From positions 1,674,001 through 1,738,000 of the forward strand of contig NZ_CP129964.1 in NCBI RefSeq assembly GCF_030503675.1: DNA of 64,000 bases. The letters run 5' to 3'. Source of the DNA: Lutimonas zeaxanthinifaciens. Lineage in GTDB: Bacteria; Bacteroidota; Bacteroidia; Flavobacteriales; Flavobacteriaceae. Of the stretch, positions 51,307 to 59,971 are shown one piece after another. Below the pieces are notes generated by a model. It was not told where the DNA came from, made no database searches, and saw only the letters and a program-made list of their open reading frames with translations. How positions within the stretch are numbered: position 1 is the stretch's first letter; the number at the start of each line of letters is the position of its first letter. The position numbers and the translations under genes are program-made.

Positions 51307-52053
51307 TTATTTCCCGTCCAATTCCGCATCGATAAAATCGATCAAATCCTGAATGTTCCCCGCCGTTCTATGAGCACGATCTTTCACACCTTCATTCTCA
51401 TTCAATGCCAAATTGAGGACGTTGATAAACGTGATGTCATTTTTCATGGCAAAAAATTCTTCCTCAGATATTTCTGAGGTACCGCTATAAAAAGTTTCAC
51501 GACCATTCCAAATAAAAGAAAAGTACTCAGTATATTTTGGCAGAATTATATTAGTTACTTTCATAATACGCTCAGTTTCATACTTGGCATAATACGGATA
51601 ACTCAATTCATAAAGCTTAGAAATAGCACCTCTTAAACTGTCATTTGAAATGATATCCAGACCTTTGGACTGCAGGAGTGAATAACCACCCTGAACCGCA
51701 TCAAAATGAGGATTAAGCCTTGAAACATGAACATGGTATTTAAATGTTGCAGAAGGCTTATCGTTGTTATTTAAATAGTTAAGTACGGCCGTTCCTGAAT
51801 GGGTAATGGAATCCATCACAGCAATGTCCGCATTGAGCTCAAACAAATCGAGTAGAAGATTCGCACGAATTTCTTTTAAGGTTTTGATCTCAATAACACG
51901 GGTTTTTTGTTCCTCGTTCCAGTTATTGATCTGCAACGCAATCAAGATCCCGATCACTACAAGGATGATTTCACCAATCGCGTAGCGGGCATATTTTAAA
52001 GGACGGTTGTCATCAGCCATTTTTTTTCTTATTCGTCTAAAAAAAGGAATCAT
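51307..52053 (-). CDS. DUF6090-family membrane protein, copy 1
   Basis: A 248-residue protein. The N-terminus MIPFFRRIRKKMADDNRPL and the membrane helix YAIGEIILVVIGILIALQIN (about 27-46) are the family signature; one helix anchors a mostly helical, charged domain of about 200 residues that faces the other side. The function is unknown. The minus-strand CTATATTTA upstream (52065-52075 region) resembles the -7 of paralogues. It is convergent with the small secreted protein gene. Confidence 0.85.
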   Translation of the reverse strand: MIPFFRRIRKKMADDNRPLKYARYAIGEIILVVIGILIALQINNWNEEQKTRVIEIKTLKEIRANLLLDLFELNADIAVMDSITHSGTAVLNYLNNNDKPSATFKYHVHVSRLNPHFDAVQGGYSLLQSKGLDIISNDSLRGAISKLYELSYPYYAKYETERIMKVTNIILPKYTEYFSFIWNGRETFYSGTSEISEEEFFAMKNDITFINVLNLALNENEGVKDRAHRTAGNIQDLIDFIDAELDGK

Positions 52054-52227
52054 TAGGTTCTAAGTTGAAATCTAAATATAGGAAAATGATTTTATAACAG
52101 AGAAATGATTGCATCTCAACCCCTTACAAAAACACCCCAAAAATAAACATGGAATAAGGCTAAAAACATGTAACACATGAGTCATTGAACAGTCTAATGA
52201 CATTGTAAAAAGTCTAATCTATATCAA

Positions 52228-53151
52228 ATGAAAAAAATTATTTTCCCCCTGTTAATTTTAACAGTATGCTTAGTTTCCTGTACCTCAAATGACGAACCCG
52301 ATAAAGACCTGAATTGTCAGGAAGACAGGAATCAGGTAAGCATGACCCGTTTTGTAAAATCCGACAGCGGATCAAATGCTGTGATCAACAGGTATACCTA
52401 TGATGAAAAGAACCTGCTGGCTGCCCGAACCCGTACTTCGCCAACACGAAATTTTGAATATACCTATGTATATGATTGCTGCAATAATTTAGTGGAAAGG
52501 CTGGTAGATGAAACCAAAGACCCTCAATATGACGCTTCCGATTATTTCTATACCTATGATGAGCAAAACAGGCTCATTGGATTTAGCAATACCATGCAAG
52601 GCGAATCCGATTATCAGTTCTCTTATAATGGCAATATCGTGAACGCTTCAGGGATCATCGGGATGGATGAAAATGCTTCAATTACCTTGCAACTCAATAG
52701 CCAGGGGCAGGTGATCCGCCTGGATAGAAATGATGATCTCGGTTTTGAGGACCAGGTGATCACGACCACCTTTACATATGATACCAGCGGCAACCTGATC
52801 AAAGTGGAAGATTTTGACCTTGAAGGAAACCTCAAATACAGCATCAGTATATTCTATGACAACAATACCAATCCGTATTATGACCAGTTCAAATCGATCT
52901 ATCTTCAAAGATTTATTAGTCTGTTTTATGATGCCGGTTACTGGGCCTCAGATGTAATTTCATCAGACGCTTTCAAGTTCCCTTACCTCAAGAACAACAT
53001 GACCAGCGTAGTAGACAACTTATGCAACGCATGTTATCCTGAAGTGATACAAAGGGTTTACCAGTACGATGACCAGGTCTATCCGCAAAAGTTCAGCCTT
53101 TCCTACTGGGGCGCACCGGGTACAGAAACAGAAATTGAATACTACGAGTAA
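52228..53151 (+). CDS. Lipoprotein with YD-like beta repeats, unknown function
   Basis: A 307-residue lipoprotein (MKKIIFPLLILTVCLVSC, Cys18). The middle holds Tyr-Asp-type strand repeats: YTYDEKNLLAARTRTSP, YFYTYDEQNRLIGFSN, TFTYDTSGNLIKVEDF, resembling RHS/YD repeats, with cysteines in pairs that could form disulfides. The end carries two Cys-rich turns (LCNACYPEV). It may be a surface-exposed beta-propeller-like protein. There is no recognisable enzyme motif. Neighbours are unrelated single genes. Confidence 0.7.
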   Translation: MKKIIFPLLILTVCLVSCTSNDEPDKDLNCQEDRNQVSMTRFVKSDSGSNAVINRYTYDEKNLLAARTRTSPTRNFEYTYVYDCCNNLVERLVDETKDPQYDASDYFYTYDEQNRLIGFSNTMQGESDYQFSYNGNIVNASGIIGMDENASITLQLNSQGQVIRLDRNDDLGFEDQVITTTFTYDTSGNLIKVEDFDLEGNLKYSISIFYDNNTNPYYDQFKSIYLQRFISLFYDAGYWASDVISSDAFKFPYLKNNMTSVVDNLCNACYPEVIQRVYQYDDQVYPQKFSLSYWGAPGTETEIEYYE

Positions 53152-53260
53152 AACTTGTTCAATAAATCATCAGATCTTACGTTTTATAAGGAACAGATTG
53201 TATTCTAAATTGCTATGGATACCATTTATATTTTCTTAAATTTTAAAACCTTAAAAGATC

Positions 53261-53788
53261 ATGAAATTCAAAAAGATCATTTTTGCAACTTCCCTTTTAA
53301 TCGTAGTCCTGTTCTGTAATTCGGTATATGCTCAAAGCAAAAGTAAAGAAGCCTTGGGAAAGGCCATGATAGCGAGTATTCAAAACGATGACCTTCACAG
53401 TTTTAAAGCGCTGTTATTACCAAAGGACGTAGTTCTAAAATATCAGTATAATCATGATCTGGAAAACACAGATCAGCAAACTCAGGATTCTTTAATGGCC
53501 GAACATGAGGCTGCCTATGATCATAAGGTCATACCGCGCTATGAAGAAAAGTTTAAACAAATGGTAAAACTCAATCAAGCCAGCAATGTGAACTGGAGCC
53601 ATTTGAATTTTCTAATTTTATATAAGGCTGAGTCAAAGGGAGAGGAGTATATTCCATTTTTTATTGATACAAAATTGAACCATTCAGACTACCGTCACTT
53701 TTATTTTGATGCGGTCAGATACAAGGGTGAATGGTATTTTTCAGGTAATATGGAACTCACAAAAGGTGAGAAATACGCTCTGAAGTAA
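53261..53788 (+). CDS. Small secreted protein of unknown function
   Basis: A 175-residue protein with a signal peptide (MKFKKIIFATSLLIVVLFCNSVYAQ). The mature part is helical then beta-rich (YKAESKGEEYIPFFIDTKL, FDAVRYKGEWYFSGNMEL), with no known motif; WYFSGNM near the end resembles NTF2-like folds. The upstream AAGATCATG is the local leader motif. The DUF4174 gene follows. Confidence 0.6.
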   Translation: MKFKKIIFATSLLIVVLFCNSVYAQSKSKEALGKAMIASIQNDDLHSFKALLLPKDVVLKYQYNHDLENTDQQTQDSLMAEHEAAYDHKVIPRYEEKFKQMVKLNQASNVNWSHLNFLILYKAESKGEEYIPFFIDTKLNHSDYRHFYFDAVRYKGEWYFSGNMELTKGEKYALK

Positions 53789-53877
53789 CGATAAAGCACA
53801 ACCCATTCATTTAAATAAACCGTATCTTGTAGGCTAGGACACACGAAAACAATGTGCCGGCAACCGAAACAAGAAAA

Positions 53878-54342
53878 ATGACAAGGCATAGGTTATTTAA
53901 GGTAAGTATGTTTTTAATACTCATGGGTTGTGCCTCATTTGTGCCTATAAACGGGCAAAATTTGGAAAAACATACCTGGAAAAACCGGATACTGGTTTTT
54001 AAAACCACAGACAGCGCTTTACAAATTTATCAGCAGCAAGTTAAAGAATTTGAAAATTCCGAGGCTGAACTCAAGGACCGTAAATTTGTATTGTACAGAA
54101 TAACCGGTGCTGATTTTGAAAGGATCGATTATACCAAAGACGCGTTGACCGATTCTGGCAGCATATCCGGAACATCCCTGGAGAAGATCTTCAATGCCCA
54201 AGAACATTTTGAAGTTGTTCTAATTGGACTTGATGGAGGGGTAAAACTTAGACAAACGGAAGTCCTAAGCAAAGAAGATCTTTATGGTATTGTAGATGCC
54301 ATGCCCATGAGACGATCTGAATTAAACAGGAAAAATAAATAA
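53878..54342 (+). CDS. DUF4174-domain protein
   Basis: A 154-residue protein starting at the ATG at 53878, giving a signal peptide (MTRHRLFKVSMFLILMGCASF); an upstream ATG at 53854 would add 8 residues. The mature part begins LEKHTWKNRILVFKTTDSA and ends LIGLDGGVKLRQTEVLSKEDL, the DUF4174 pattern: a thioredoxin-like fold without catalytic cysteines. The Cys in the signal could be a lipobox (LMGC). The function is unknown. Confidence 0.7.
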   Translation: MTRHRLFKVSMFLILMGCASFVPINGQNLEKHTWKNRILVFKTTDSALQIYQQQVKEFENSEAELKDRKFVLYRITGADFERIDYTKDALTDSGSISGTSLEKIFNAQEHFEVVLIGLDGGVKLRQTEVLSKEDLYGIVDAMPMRRSELNRKNK

Positions 54343-54385
54343 ATATAAGTCCTTAGTTTCCATTATTCATTGCGCTTTGAACTTA

Positions 54386-54799
54386 TCAAAAACTGATTTT
54401 TAGGCCCACAGAAGCATAGCTTGTGGCATGAAACGGGAGGCCAACAGCGCCAATCTTTCCGGCATTTAAAATTACCTGGGCCTCTCTTTTATTAGAATTA
54501 GCTACAATAAACACAGGAATACTGGCTAGGGAGGATGCAACTCCAACAGTCATAATCAGTACACCGGAACCTACACCACTATAGGTGCCTGTATGTACAG
54601 CAATGAGCCAACCCGTCAGCATGGCACCTGCGCCTGCTCCCAGCAAAATGTATCCTGTTTTCCTTAATTTTTTATGTTTTTGCATATAAAAGTCATACAT
54701 ATCTTGGTGCCCGTATTCCGTTGAGTTTTCTACAACCTGGCTTTGAGCCGTTTGAAAGTTGAAAAAGAAAATGAACAATAATAAAAGATAGGATTTCAT
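54386..54799 (-). CDS. Small membrane-associated protein of unknown function
   Basis: A 137-residue protein from the ATG at 54799 (MKSYLLLLFIFFFNFQTAQS); an ATG at 54841 would add 14 residues. Two further hydrophobic stretches (TGYILLGAGAGAMLTGWLIA, GVGSGVLIMTVGVASSLASI) suggest membrane helices, and the C-terminus is strand-like (FHATSYASVGLKISF). The function is unknown. Its ATG region (AAATCCAAGATCATG) matches that of the following gene. Confidence 0.6.
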   Translation of the reverse strand: MKSYLLLLFIFFFNFQTAQSQVVENSTEYGHQDMYDFYMQKHKKLRKTGYILLGAGAGAMLTGWLIAVHTGTYSGVGSGVLIMTVGVASSLASIPVFIVANSNKREAQVILNAGKIGAVGLPFHATSYASVGLKISF

Positions 54800-54870
54800 G
54801 ATCTTGGATTTAAGGAGTAATTGATAAATAGATGAATACATTTTATATACTCGAGGAATTTTTTTGAGGC

Positions 54871-55341
54871 CTATTTAACCTTATACATCGTTATTGTTTC
54901 TTCATCTTCGGGATAATCCTTATTGAATAGATAATGGTAAATCAGTGTAGTATCATTAACTTTTTCAAACCGATGACTGGTATGAATGCCGGCTAATACC
55001 AGGATCGCCTCGTATTCGTTATTCCTTATGTTATCAAGTCCCTTAAGTCCCCATTCAGAGGTGTTTATGGTTTGGTTAAAATTCATGCTGGAAACATTTG
55101 GCTCTAAGGAAGATTTGCCGATAACATTGTCACTGGTAAACTCAAAAACTCTATACAAATAATACAAATCCCATTCCTCATCGGGTATATCGCTTTCCCA
55201 TGTCCCAATGATCCAGGAAGGAGGAGAGAAATAAGTATTGTCCATATCATCCGAATCATCACAACCAGTCATCAAGGCAATAAATGTTAAACAGATCGCT
55301 GTTTGCTTTAAAAATGAAAGTTTTGTTTTTTTTAGTTTCAT
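54871..55341 (-). CDS. Lipoprotein, lipocalin-like, unknown function
   Basis: A 156-residue lipoprotein (lipobox LMTGC, Cys about 27). The mature part has SWIIGTWESDI near the start and ends EETITMYKVK, with strand pattern typical of lipocalin-like small lipoproteins of Bacteroidota. The same AAATCCAAGATCATG-type leader precedes it and the preceding gene, so they may share a regulatory pattern. There is no defined function. Confidence 0.6.
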   Translation of the reverse strand: MKLKKTKLSFLKQTAICLTFIALMTGCDDSDDMDNTYFSPPSWIIGTWESDIPDEEWDLYYLYRVFEFTSDNVIGKSSLEPNVSSMNFNQTINTSEWGLKGLDNIRNNEYEAILVLAGIHTSHRFEKVNDTTLIYHYLFNKDYPEDEETITMYKVK

Positions 55342-55671
55342 GATCTTGGATTTTTAAATTTGATCAAATCTAAATACAGGAGTTCAGTTGGATGTCCCAT
55401 AATCCCGGAATCGGATAAATTGAGACCTATTTGAGGCTTTTATTGTAACGTCTAAAAAATGTTCAATAAAATCATACCTTCAACATAATTTCTGCCGACA
55501 AAATTCGTTATTAGGTATAGAAAAAGAATATACTAAACTCGAAAAAGGTTATAAATTGACTATTAAAAGAAACCTCATTTTTTATAGATATGGTTGGGTA
55601 TGAGTTAGCTAGGACGCTAATTGATGCCCTGTTTTGCTATAAAAATGATTAATTATTGTAATCAAATTGCT
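55342..55671. other. AT-rich intergenic region
   Basis: This 330-base gap between divergent genes holds a perfect palindrome ATTTGATCAAAT (55358-55369) near the lipoprotein start and long AT-rich sequence. I see no TAnnTTTG with a good -33, no hairpin with T-run and no supportable gene. Confidence 0.6.
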
Positions 55672-56745
55672 ATGAAAAAAAAGAAAACCATGACTATTAA
55701 ATGGAGCACGTTTAAATATTTTTTATTCCTGCCCATGCTATTATTCTCATTTTGTGACAGTAATGTAGAAGAACCGATTCTAAATTCAAAAAAGGGATTG
55801 TCTAAAGACGCTAAGGTATTTTCATTAATGAAAGCTGCTATTCAAAGCGATTCGGATAAATCCTTGACCAGCAACAAAACTGACTTGGCCAAGGGCACCG
55901 AAACTGAAGCGGATGATCAATGTACTCACTTTTTATATCCTATGTACATTGACGTATATGAAGGGGACAATCCGGTTCCGGAGAAGGTAGAAATTAATTC
56001 AGATGAGGAATTGATTGCATTTATAGATGGTTTCACCTACAACGAAGAGCTGTCTATTGCTACCACACCTGATTATAGAATGTACATTCGATTCCCGATA
56101 ATTTTATTGGACGCTGATGGTGTTCAAACGGAATTGAATAATTTAATTGAATTGGAGGGAACTCTGGAAATGGCTGTTGAAGCCTGTGCAAGTTTGGAAA
56201 ACGATAGTTCAGGTGGAAGCTCTGATGATGGATCAGGTGGAAGCTCTGATGATGGTACAGGAGGAAGTTCTGATGACGGTTCAGGAGGAAGTTCTGACGA
56301 TGGTTCCACTGGTGGTACTGATGATGGTTCCGGTGGTGGTTCTGATGACGGTTCAGGTGGTGGTTCTGATGACGGTTCAGGTGGTAGTTCTGACGATGGT
56401 TCCACTGGTGGTACTGATGATGGATCCGGCGGTGGTGCTGACGATGGTTCAGGTGGAAGCTCTGATGATGGTTCAGGCGGAAGCTCTGATGACGGTTCGG
56501 GCGGAGGCTCTGATGATGACGGTTCCGGTGGAAGCTCTGACGATGATTCTAATGACGATGGTTCAGAAGATGAATCTTTGAGCACTGATGAAAATGATTC
56601 TGATTCAGAATACCAGTACTGTGATAAAAACAAGAAAAAAGTACTTATCTGTCATAAGGGTAAAACGATATGTGTTAGTGTCAATGCTATTTGGGGGCAC
56701 TTGTATCACCATTCGGAGGATACCCTGGGAAGCTGTGAGGATTAA
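55672..56745 (+). CDS. Lipoprotein with Ser-Asp-Asp-Gly repeats and cysteine/histidine C-terminus
   Basis: A 357-residue lipoprotein from the ATG at 55672 (MKKKKTMTIKW..., lipobox SFC, Cys28); longer starts only add non-signal residues. Residues about 60-175 are a globular part (YPMYIDVYEGDNPVP). Then comes a low-complexity region of SDDGSGGS/SDDGSGGG units of 8 residues (encoded at 56206-56553). The last part has VLICHKGKTICVSVNA and HHSEDTLGSC, a Cys/His-rich motif seen in Bacteroidota surface proteins and possibly metal-binding. The repeat could bind calcium or form a flexible spacer. A terminator follows. Confidence 0.8.
   Translation: MKKKKTMTIKWSTFKYFLFLPMLLFSFCDSNVEEPILNSKKGLSKDAKVFSLMKAAIQSDSDKSLTSNKTDLAKGTETEADDQCTHFLYPMYIDVYEGDNPVPEKVEINSDEELIAFIDGFTYNEELSIATTPDYRMYIRFPIILLDADGVQTELNNLIELEGTLEMAVEACASLENDSSGGSSDDGSGGSSDDGTGGSSDDGSGGSSDDGSTGGTDDGSGGGSDDGSGGGSDDGSGGSSDDGSTGGTDDGSGGGADDGSGGSSDDGSGGSSDDGSGGGSDDDGSGGSSDDDSNDDGSEDESLSTDENDSDSEYQYCDKNKKKVLICHKGKTICVSVNAIWGHLYHHSEDTLGSCED
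56206..56553 (+). repeat. 24-base coding tandem repeats (Ser-Asp-Asp-Gly-Ser-Gly-Gly)
   Basis: About fourteen units related to TCTGATGATGGTTCAGGTGG encode the SDDGSGG(S/G) repeat, some with GSTGGTDDG variants. The third positions vary between units, so the protein sequence is conserved by selection rather than by recent slippage alone. The opposite strand reads as an open frame only because the units are GC-skewed. Confidence 0.85.
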
Positions 56746-56773
56746 AAACACGGCCCTGACTTGAAAATAATTG

Positions 56774-56802
56774 AAAAACCTCAGTATGACTGAGGTTTTT
56801 TC
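56774..56802 (+). terminator. Intrinsic terminator after the repeat lipoprotein gene
   Basis: AAAAACCTCAG (56774-56784) pairs with CTGAGGTTTTT (56790-56800) around a 5-base loop, continued by T's to 56802. Confidence 0.92.
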
Positions 56803-56961
56803 TTTGAGGCAAGTTTTTCTCAGCAAAGACCTTTCAGCTCAAGAATTCTTGTTAATAATTGGTAAGTATGACGAGATTTAAGGATTTACATTCCAAAATC
56901 TCAAAGAATTATTTGATCTTTGCGCCTCAAAACAAAAAGGGTAGAAAATTACTTTAGATAC

Positions 56962-57294
56962 ATGAAATTAAGCACAACACTAGGCCAATTACGAATCCTG
57001 GCGATTCTGGAAGGGATATCTTATCTCCTGTTATTTCCTACGGTGATTTTGAAGTATGGTTATGAAATGGGAATGCCCAACAAGATTGTAGGAAGTATCC
57101 ATGGCCTTTTATTTATCTTATACAGTGTCTGGGTAGGGTATTATGCTTTAAAAAAGAATTGGGACCTCAAGAAAACATTGATCTGCCTGGCGGCCTCCTT
57201 ATTTCCTTTTGCCACCTTTATTGTGGACCAAAGAATTCTGAAAAAGGAGGAGGAGGGAGATGATTCAATGGACATATCAGAAAATTTGCCTTAG
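56962..57294 (+). CDS. DUF3817-type small membrane protein
   Basis: A 110-residue protein from the ATG at 56962 (MKLSTTLGQLRILAILEGIS); an upstream TTG would add 14 residues. Three hydrophobic segments (ILEGISYLLLFPTVILKY, IHGLLFILYSVWVGYYAL, TLICLAASLFPFATFIVD) and the conserved EGISYLLL-pattern fit the DUF3817 (YdzA-like) membrane family; the C-terminal DQRILKKEEE is acidic. The function is unknown. It is convergent with DUF6090 copy 2, 3 bases apart. Confidence 0.85.
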   Translation: MKLSTTLGQLRILAILEGISYLLLFPTVILKYGYEMGMPNKIVGSIHGLLFILYSVWVGYYALKKNWDLKKTLICLAASLFPFATFIVDQRILKKEEEGDDSMDISENLP

Positions 57295-57297
57295 AAG

Positions 57298-58107
57298 TTA
57301 GGGTTGGCTTATTCGCATGAGTTTTAATAACTCCTCGTTTCCTTTTAGTTTTCTTCTATACAGGCCAATTTTAAGTTCTAAATCGGCAACCTGTCGATTT
57401 GCAGCAAGTAAAAAATGCTGATTCCGCATGAGATCGTTCTGATGGAGTAATCGAATCGTTTTTGTAATTTCATCTTCTGTGAGATGAAGGTCACAATTCT
57501 CTACAATGGCATTCCTGCCGTATTGTTGATCTACGGTTGTCCATATTTCGCAGGTGCTCTGGATTTTTTTTTGAACCTCATAAGGAATATGTTTTCTGGC
57601 CAACTCCCTGTAATCCCCTTTCTTGTACCAAATTTGCATATAAATATCCGTCTCATCGTAATAACTACCTATTCGTTTGCGTAATTCAGGATCCGGGATG
57701 AGTTTGATGCTGCCTGTTGAGATTATTTCATCATAAGTGTCTCGTACGTTACGATACATCCAACTTTGAGATGCCTGATAGGCATTTAAAATAAAGTCCG
57801 AACCTAAGGAGTCGGGATGGTCTGTTAATGCCTGAACTGTTTTCTTAGCATGTTCTTGGACCATCAAATAATATTCTAATCTTTCTGTCAAAACGATTGT
57901 TTCGTTGGAAAGATCTTCTTCTAAACGACTATGAATATTTCTGGAATCAATTCTTGCCATCCGATCCAGGTTCCAATTATTAACCTGCAAGGCAATTAAG
58001 ATCCCGATAACGACCAGTATAATTTCACCTATCGCATAGCGGGCATATTTTAAAGGTCGGTTATCGTCAGCCATTTTTTTACGGATTTTTCTGAAGAAGG
58101 GAATCAT
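57298..58107 (-). CDS. DUF6090-family membrane protein, copy 2
   Basis: A 269-residue paralogue with MIPFFRKIRKKMADDNRPLK and helix IGEIILVVIGILIALQVNNW (about 28-48). The C-terminal domain (about 50-269) is helical and unlike copy 1 beyond residue 50, for example NIHSRLEEDLSNETIVLTER. The minus-strand TCCTATATTTAAAAATCAAC upstream matches the promoter-like region of copies 1 and 4. Unknown function. Confidence 0.85.
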   Translation of the reverse strand: MIPFFRKIRKKMADDNRPLKYARYAIGEIILVVIGILIALQVNNWNLDRMARIDSRNIHSRLEEDLSNETIVLTERLEYYLMVQEHAKKTVQALTDHPDSLGSDFILNAYQASQSWMYRNVRDTYDEIISTGSIKLIPDPELRKRIGSYYDETDIYMQIWYKKGDYRELARKHIPYEVQKKIQSTCEIWTTVDQQYGRNAIVENCDLHLTEDEITKTIRLLHQNDLMRNQHFLLAANRQVADLELKIGLYRRKLKGNEELLKLMRISQP

Positions 58108-58237
58108 GGGTTTGCTCAGTTGATTTTTAAATATAGGAAACTTTTAAATGATGGGAGATTTAATTTTTTTTTCTTTGTCTGAAAGGAATTCAATTTTTCG
58201 AGACTAAATGCCTGTTGAATTAATAACACAGGTTAGT

Positions 58238-59158
58238 ATGGTTTCAAAATTTCCCCCTTTTTTGATCTTGTTTTTTGGTTGCGCATTTTTATTTTCAACA
58301 GCTATTCAGGCACAGGGTTGTAGCGATGCAGGAGTGTGTACCGTGCATAGTTTTAAACCCAACGGCCTGGACAGTATTTCAGAACTTTCCAATCAGTTTA
58401 AGGTGGGTATTTCTTACGGATCTGCCGATAATAACATTTCGGTTTTTGGAAGCTATCTGGAATATGGCAGGCAATTCAGCGAGAAGTTTGGGATCGATGC
58501 CAGATTGACTTCCCTGGCACAATCAGGGAATGACATCTCAACCTTCGGCTTATCCGATATTTTTCTGAACTCCAATTACCGGATCAGTAAAAAAGCGACC
58601 CTTACCATAGGGTTTAAAATTCCTTTATCAGATGCCAGTAAAATGGAAGACGGCAGGGCACTCCCCATGGATTATCAATCGAGTTTAGGAACCTTTGACC
58701 TGCTTCTGGGCTTTGGCTATTTTATCAATAAACTACATCTGGTGGCTGCTTATCAACAACCCCTGACCCAAAATAACAACGCGTTTTTCGCTGAAGATTA
58801 TCCTTTGGGTTCTCCGTTGCGTGATTTTCAGTCGACCAACAACTACATAAGAAGCGGAGATATTCTGCTTCGTGCCTCATACCCCATAGACCTGGGCCAA
58901 AAATTCAGGCTGACGCCAAGTTTATTGCCCATTTATCACCTGGCCAACGACAAGTATACCGATAAGGACGGAATGGAAATTGAAATTGACGGATCTCAGG
59001 GGCTTACTTTAAACGGGAACCTGTACCTGGATTATTACCTGGATGAAAAACAGGCCCTCCAATTCAATGTGGGATCACCTTTTATTGTAAGAGAAGTAAG
59101 GCCCGATGGTCTAACCCGAAGTTTTGTTGCCAGCCTGGAATATAGGATTCGTTTTTAA
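58238..59158 (+). CDS. Outer membrane beta-barrel protein of unknown function
   Basis: A 306-residue protein from the ATG at 58238, which gives the signal peptide MVSKFPPFLILFFGCAFLFS; an ATG at 58208 would add 10 residues. The mature N-terminus QGCSDAGVCTVHSFKP carries two Cys, possibly a disulfide; beta-barrel strands follow (KVGISYGSADNNISVFGSYL) and the end is LEYRIRF with C-terminal Phe. It resembles transport-type barrels of Bacteroidota that precede metal uptake genes; the specific function is unknown. Confidence 0.7.
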   Translation: MVSKFPPFLILFFGCAFLFSTAIQAQGCSDAGVCTVHSFKPNGLDSISELSNQFKVGISYGSADNNISVFGSYLEYGRQFSEKFGIDARLTSLAQSGNDISTFGLSDIFLNSNYRISKKATLTIGFKIPLSDASKMEDGRALPMDYQSSLGTFDLLLGFGYFINKLHLVAAYQQPLTQNNNAFFAEDYPLGSPLRDFQSTNNYIRSGDILLRASYPIDLGQKFRLTPSLLPIYHLANDKYTDKDGMEIEIDGSQGLTLNGNLYLDYYLDEKQALQFNVGSPFIVREVRPDGLTRSFVASLEYRIRF

Positions 59159-59170
59159 GGACCGGCTGGC

Positions 59171-59971
59171 TTAATTTTGTAACTGTTTCCAATCCTCCAG
59201 GTCTTTCAAAAGGGAGACCGCATTTTTCTTTAATCCACTCAACAATCGTACATGGACCAGGTGTGATCGGGTGATGCGCTTTAACTGAAAATCAAATTCC
59301 TCGTTTTCACGTAAATGATTTAAAATGGTTTCAAGGTCGTCTGCATCTACACTGGAAATTTTGCGACCAACATACCCGGCGGTGGGGGTTAGCAAGATGT
59401 TCTCTCCACTTAATATATCTTCATGAATATGCATTGGGATAGCGTCTACCACAATCGGCAGATATCCGTTCACCAACTGATCGGTGTATTCTTCAAACCA
59501 CCATTCAGGGCTAAAATTATAGTAGTTTCTGATAGAGTTTGTTATCTCCAGTTCCTTGACCAGCTTCAGGTTTCCGGTACTTTTTAAATCTTCAATGGTA
59601 TTCGTACTCACCGATGGTCTAAGGGCTCTTCCAACCCCTTGTAATTTGATCACAAAGTCATTGCTATCTTGAATGATTTCATTTTGATCCACAACGTTTC
59701 TGATCGTTTTGCAAAACTGATTCTTTAGTAAGGCCGCCTGTATGTGATCTGAAAGCATGATGGTATCTGATTTCAGATCATCGATCAATCTATCCATGTA
59801 GACCAATGTAGCCTTTTTGCTCTTTCGCTCCTCGTTCCAGGTATTAATCTGTAAGGCAATCAATATTCCTATCACTACTAAAATGATCTCACCAATCGCA
59901 TATCGGGCATACTTTAAGGGTCGGTTGTCGTCAGCCATTTTTTTTCTGAGTTTTCTAAAGAAAGGAATCAT
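59171..59971 (-). CDS. DUF6090-family membrane protein, copy 3
   Basis: A 266-residue paralogue with MIPFFRKLRKKMADDNRPLK and the same helix (AIGEIILVVIGILIALQIN). The C-terminal part (KATLVYMDRLIDDLKSDTI onwards) differs from the other copies. Its ATG overlaps the stop codon of copy 4 by four bases, so they form one operon. Its first 140 bases are almost identical to copy 4's, with only about five differences. Confidence 0.85.
   Translation of the reverse strand: MIPFFRKLRKKMADDNRPLKYARYAIGEIILVVIGILIALQINTWNEERKSKKATLVYMDRLIDDLKSDTIMLSDHIQAALLKNQFCKTIRNVVDQNEIIQDSNDFVIKLQGVGRALRPSVSTNTIEDLKSTGNLKLVKELEITNSIRNYYNFSPEWWFEEYTDQLVNGYLPIVVDAIPMHIHEDILSGENILLTPTAGYVGRKISSVDADDLETILNHLRENEEFDFQLKRITRSHLVHVRLLSGLKKNAVSLLKDLEDWKQLQN

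Noticed and set aside
56206-56553. CRISPR-like regular repeats
   Set aside because: The units are 24-base in-frame coding repeats without unique spacers or a leader, and no cas gene is present.
56124-56633. Long antisense open frame with Pro-Ser-Ser-Glu repeats
   Set aside because: It mirrors the GC-skewed Ser-Asp-Asp-Gly repeats of the real gene, has no promoter or start context and no non-repeat protein sequence.
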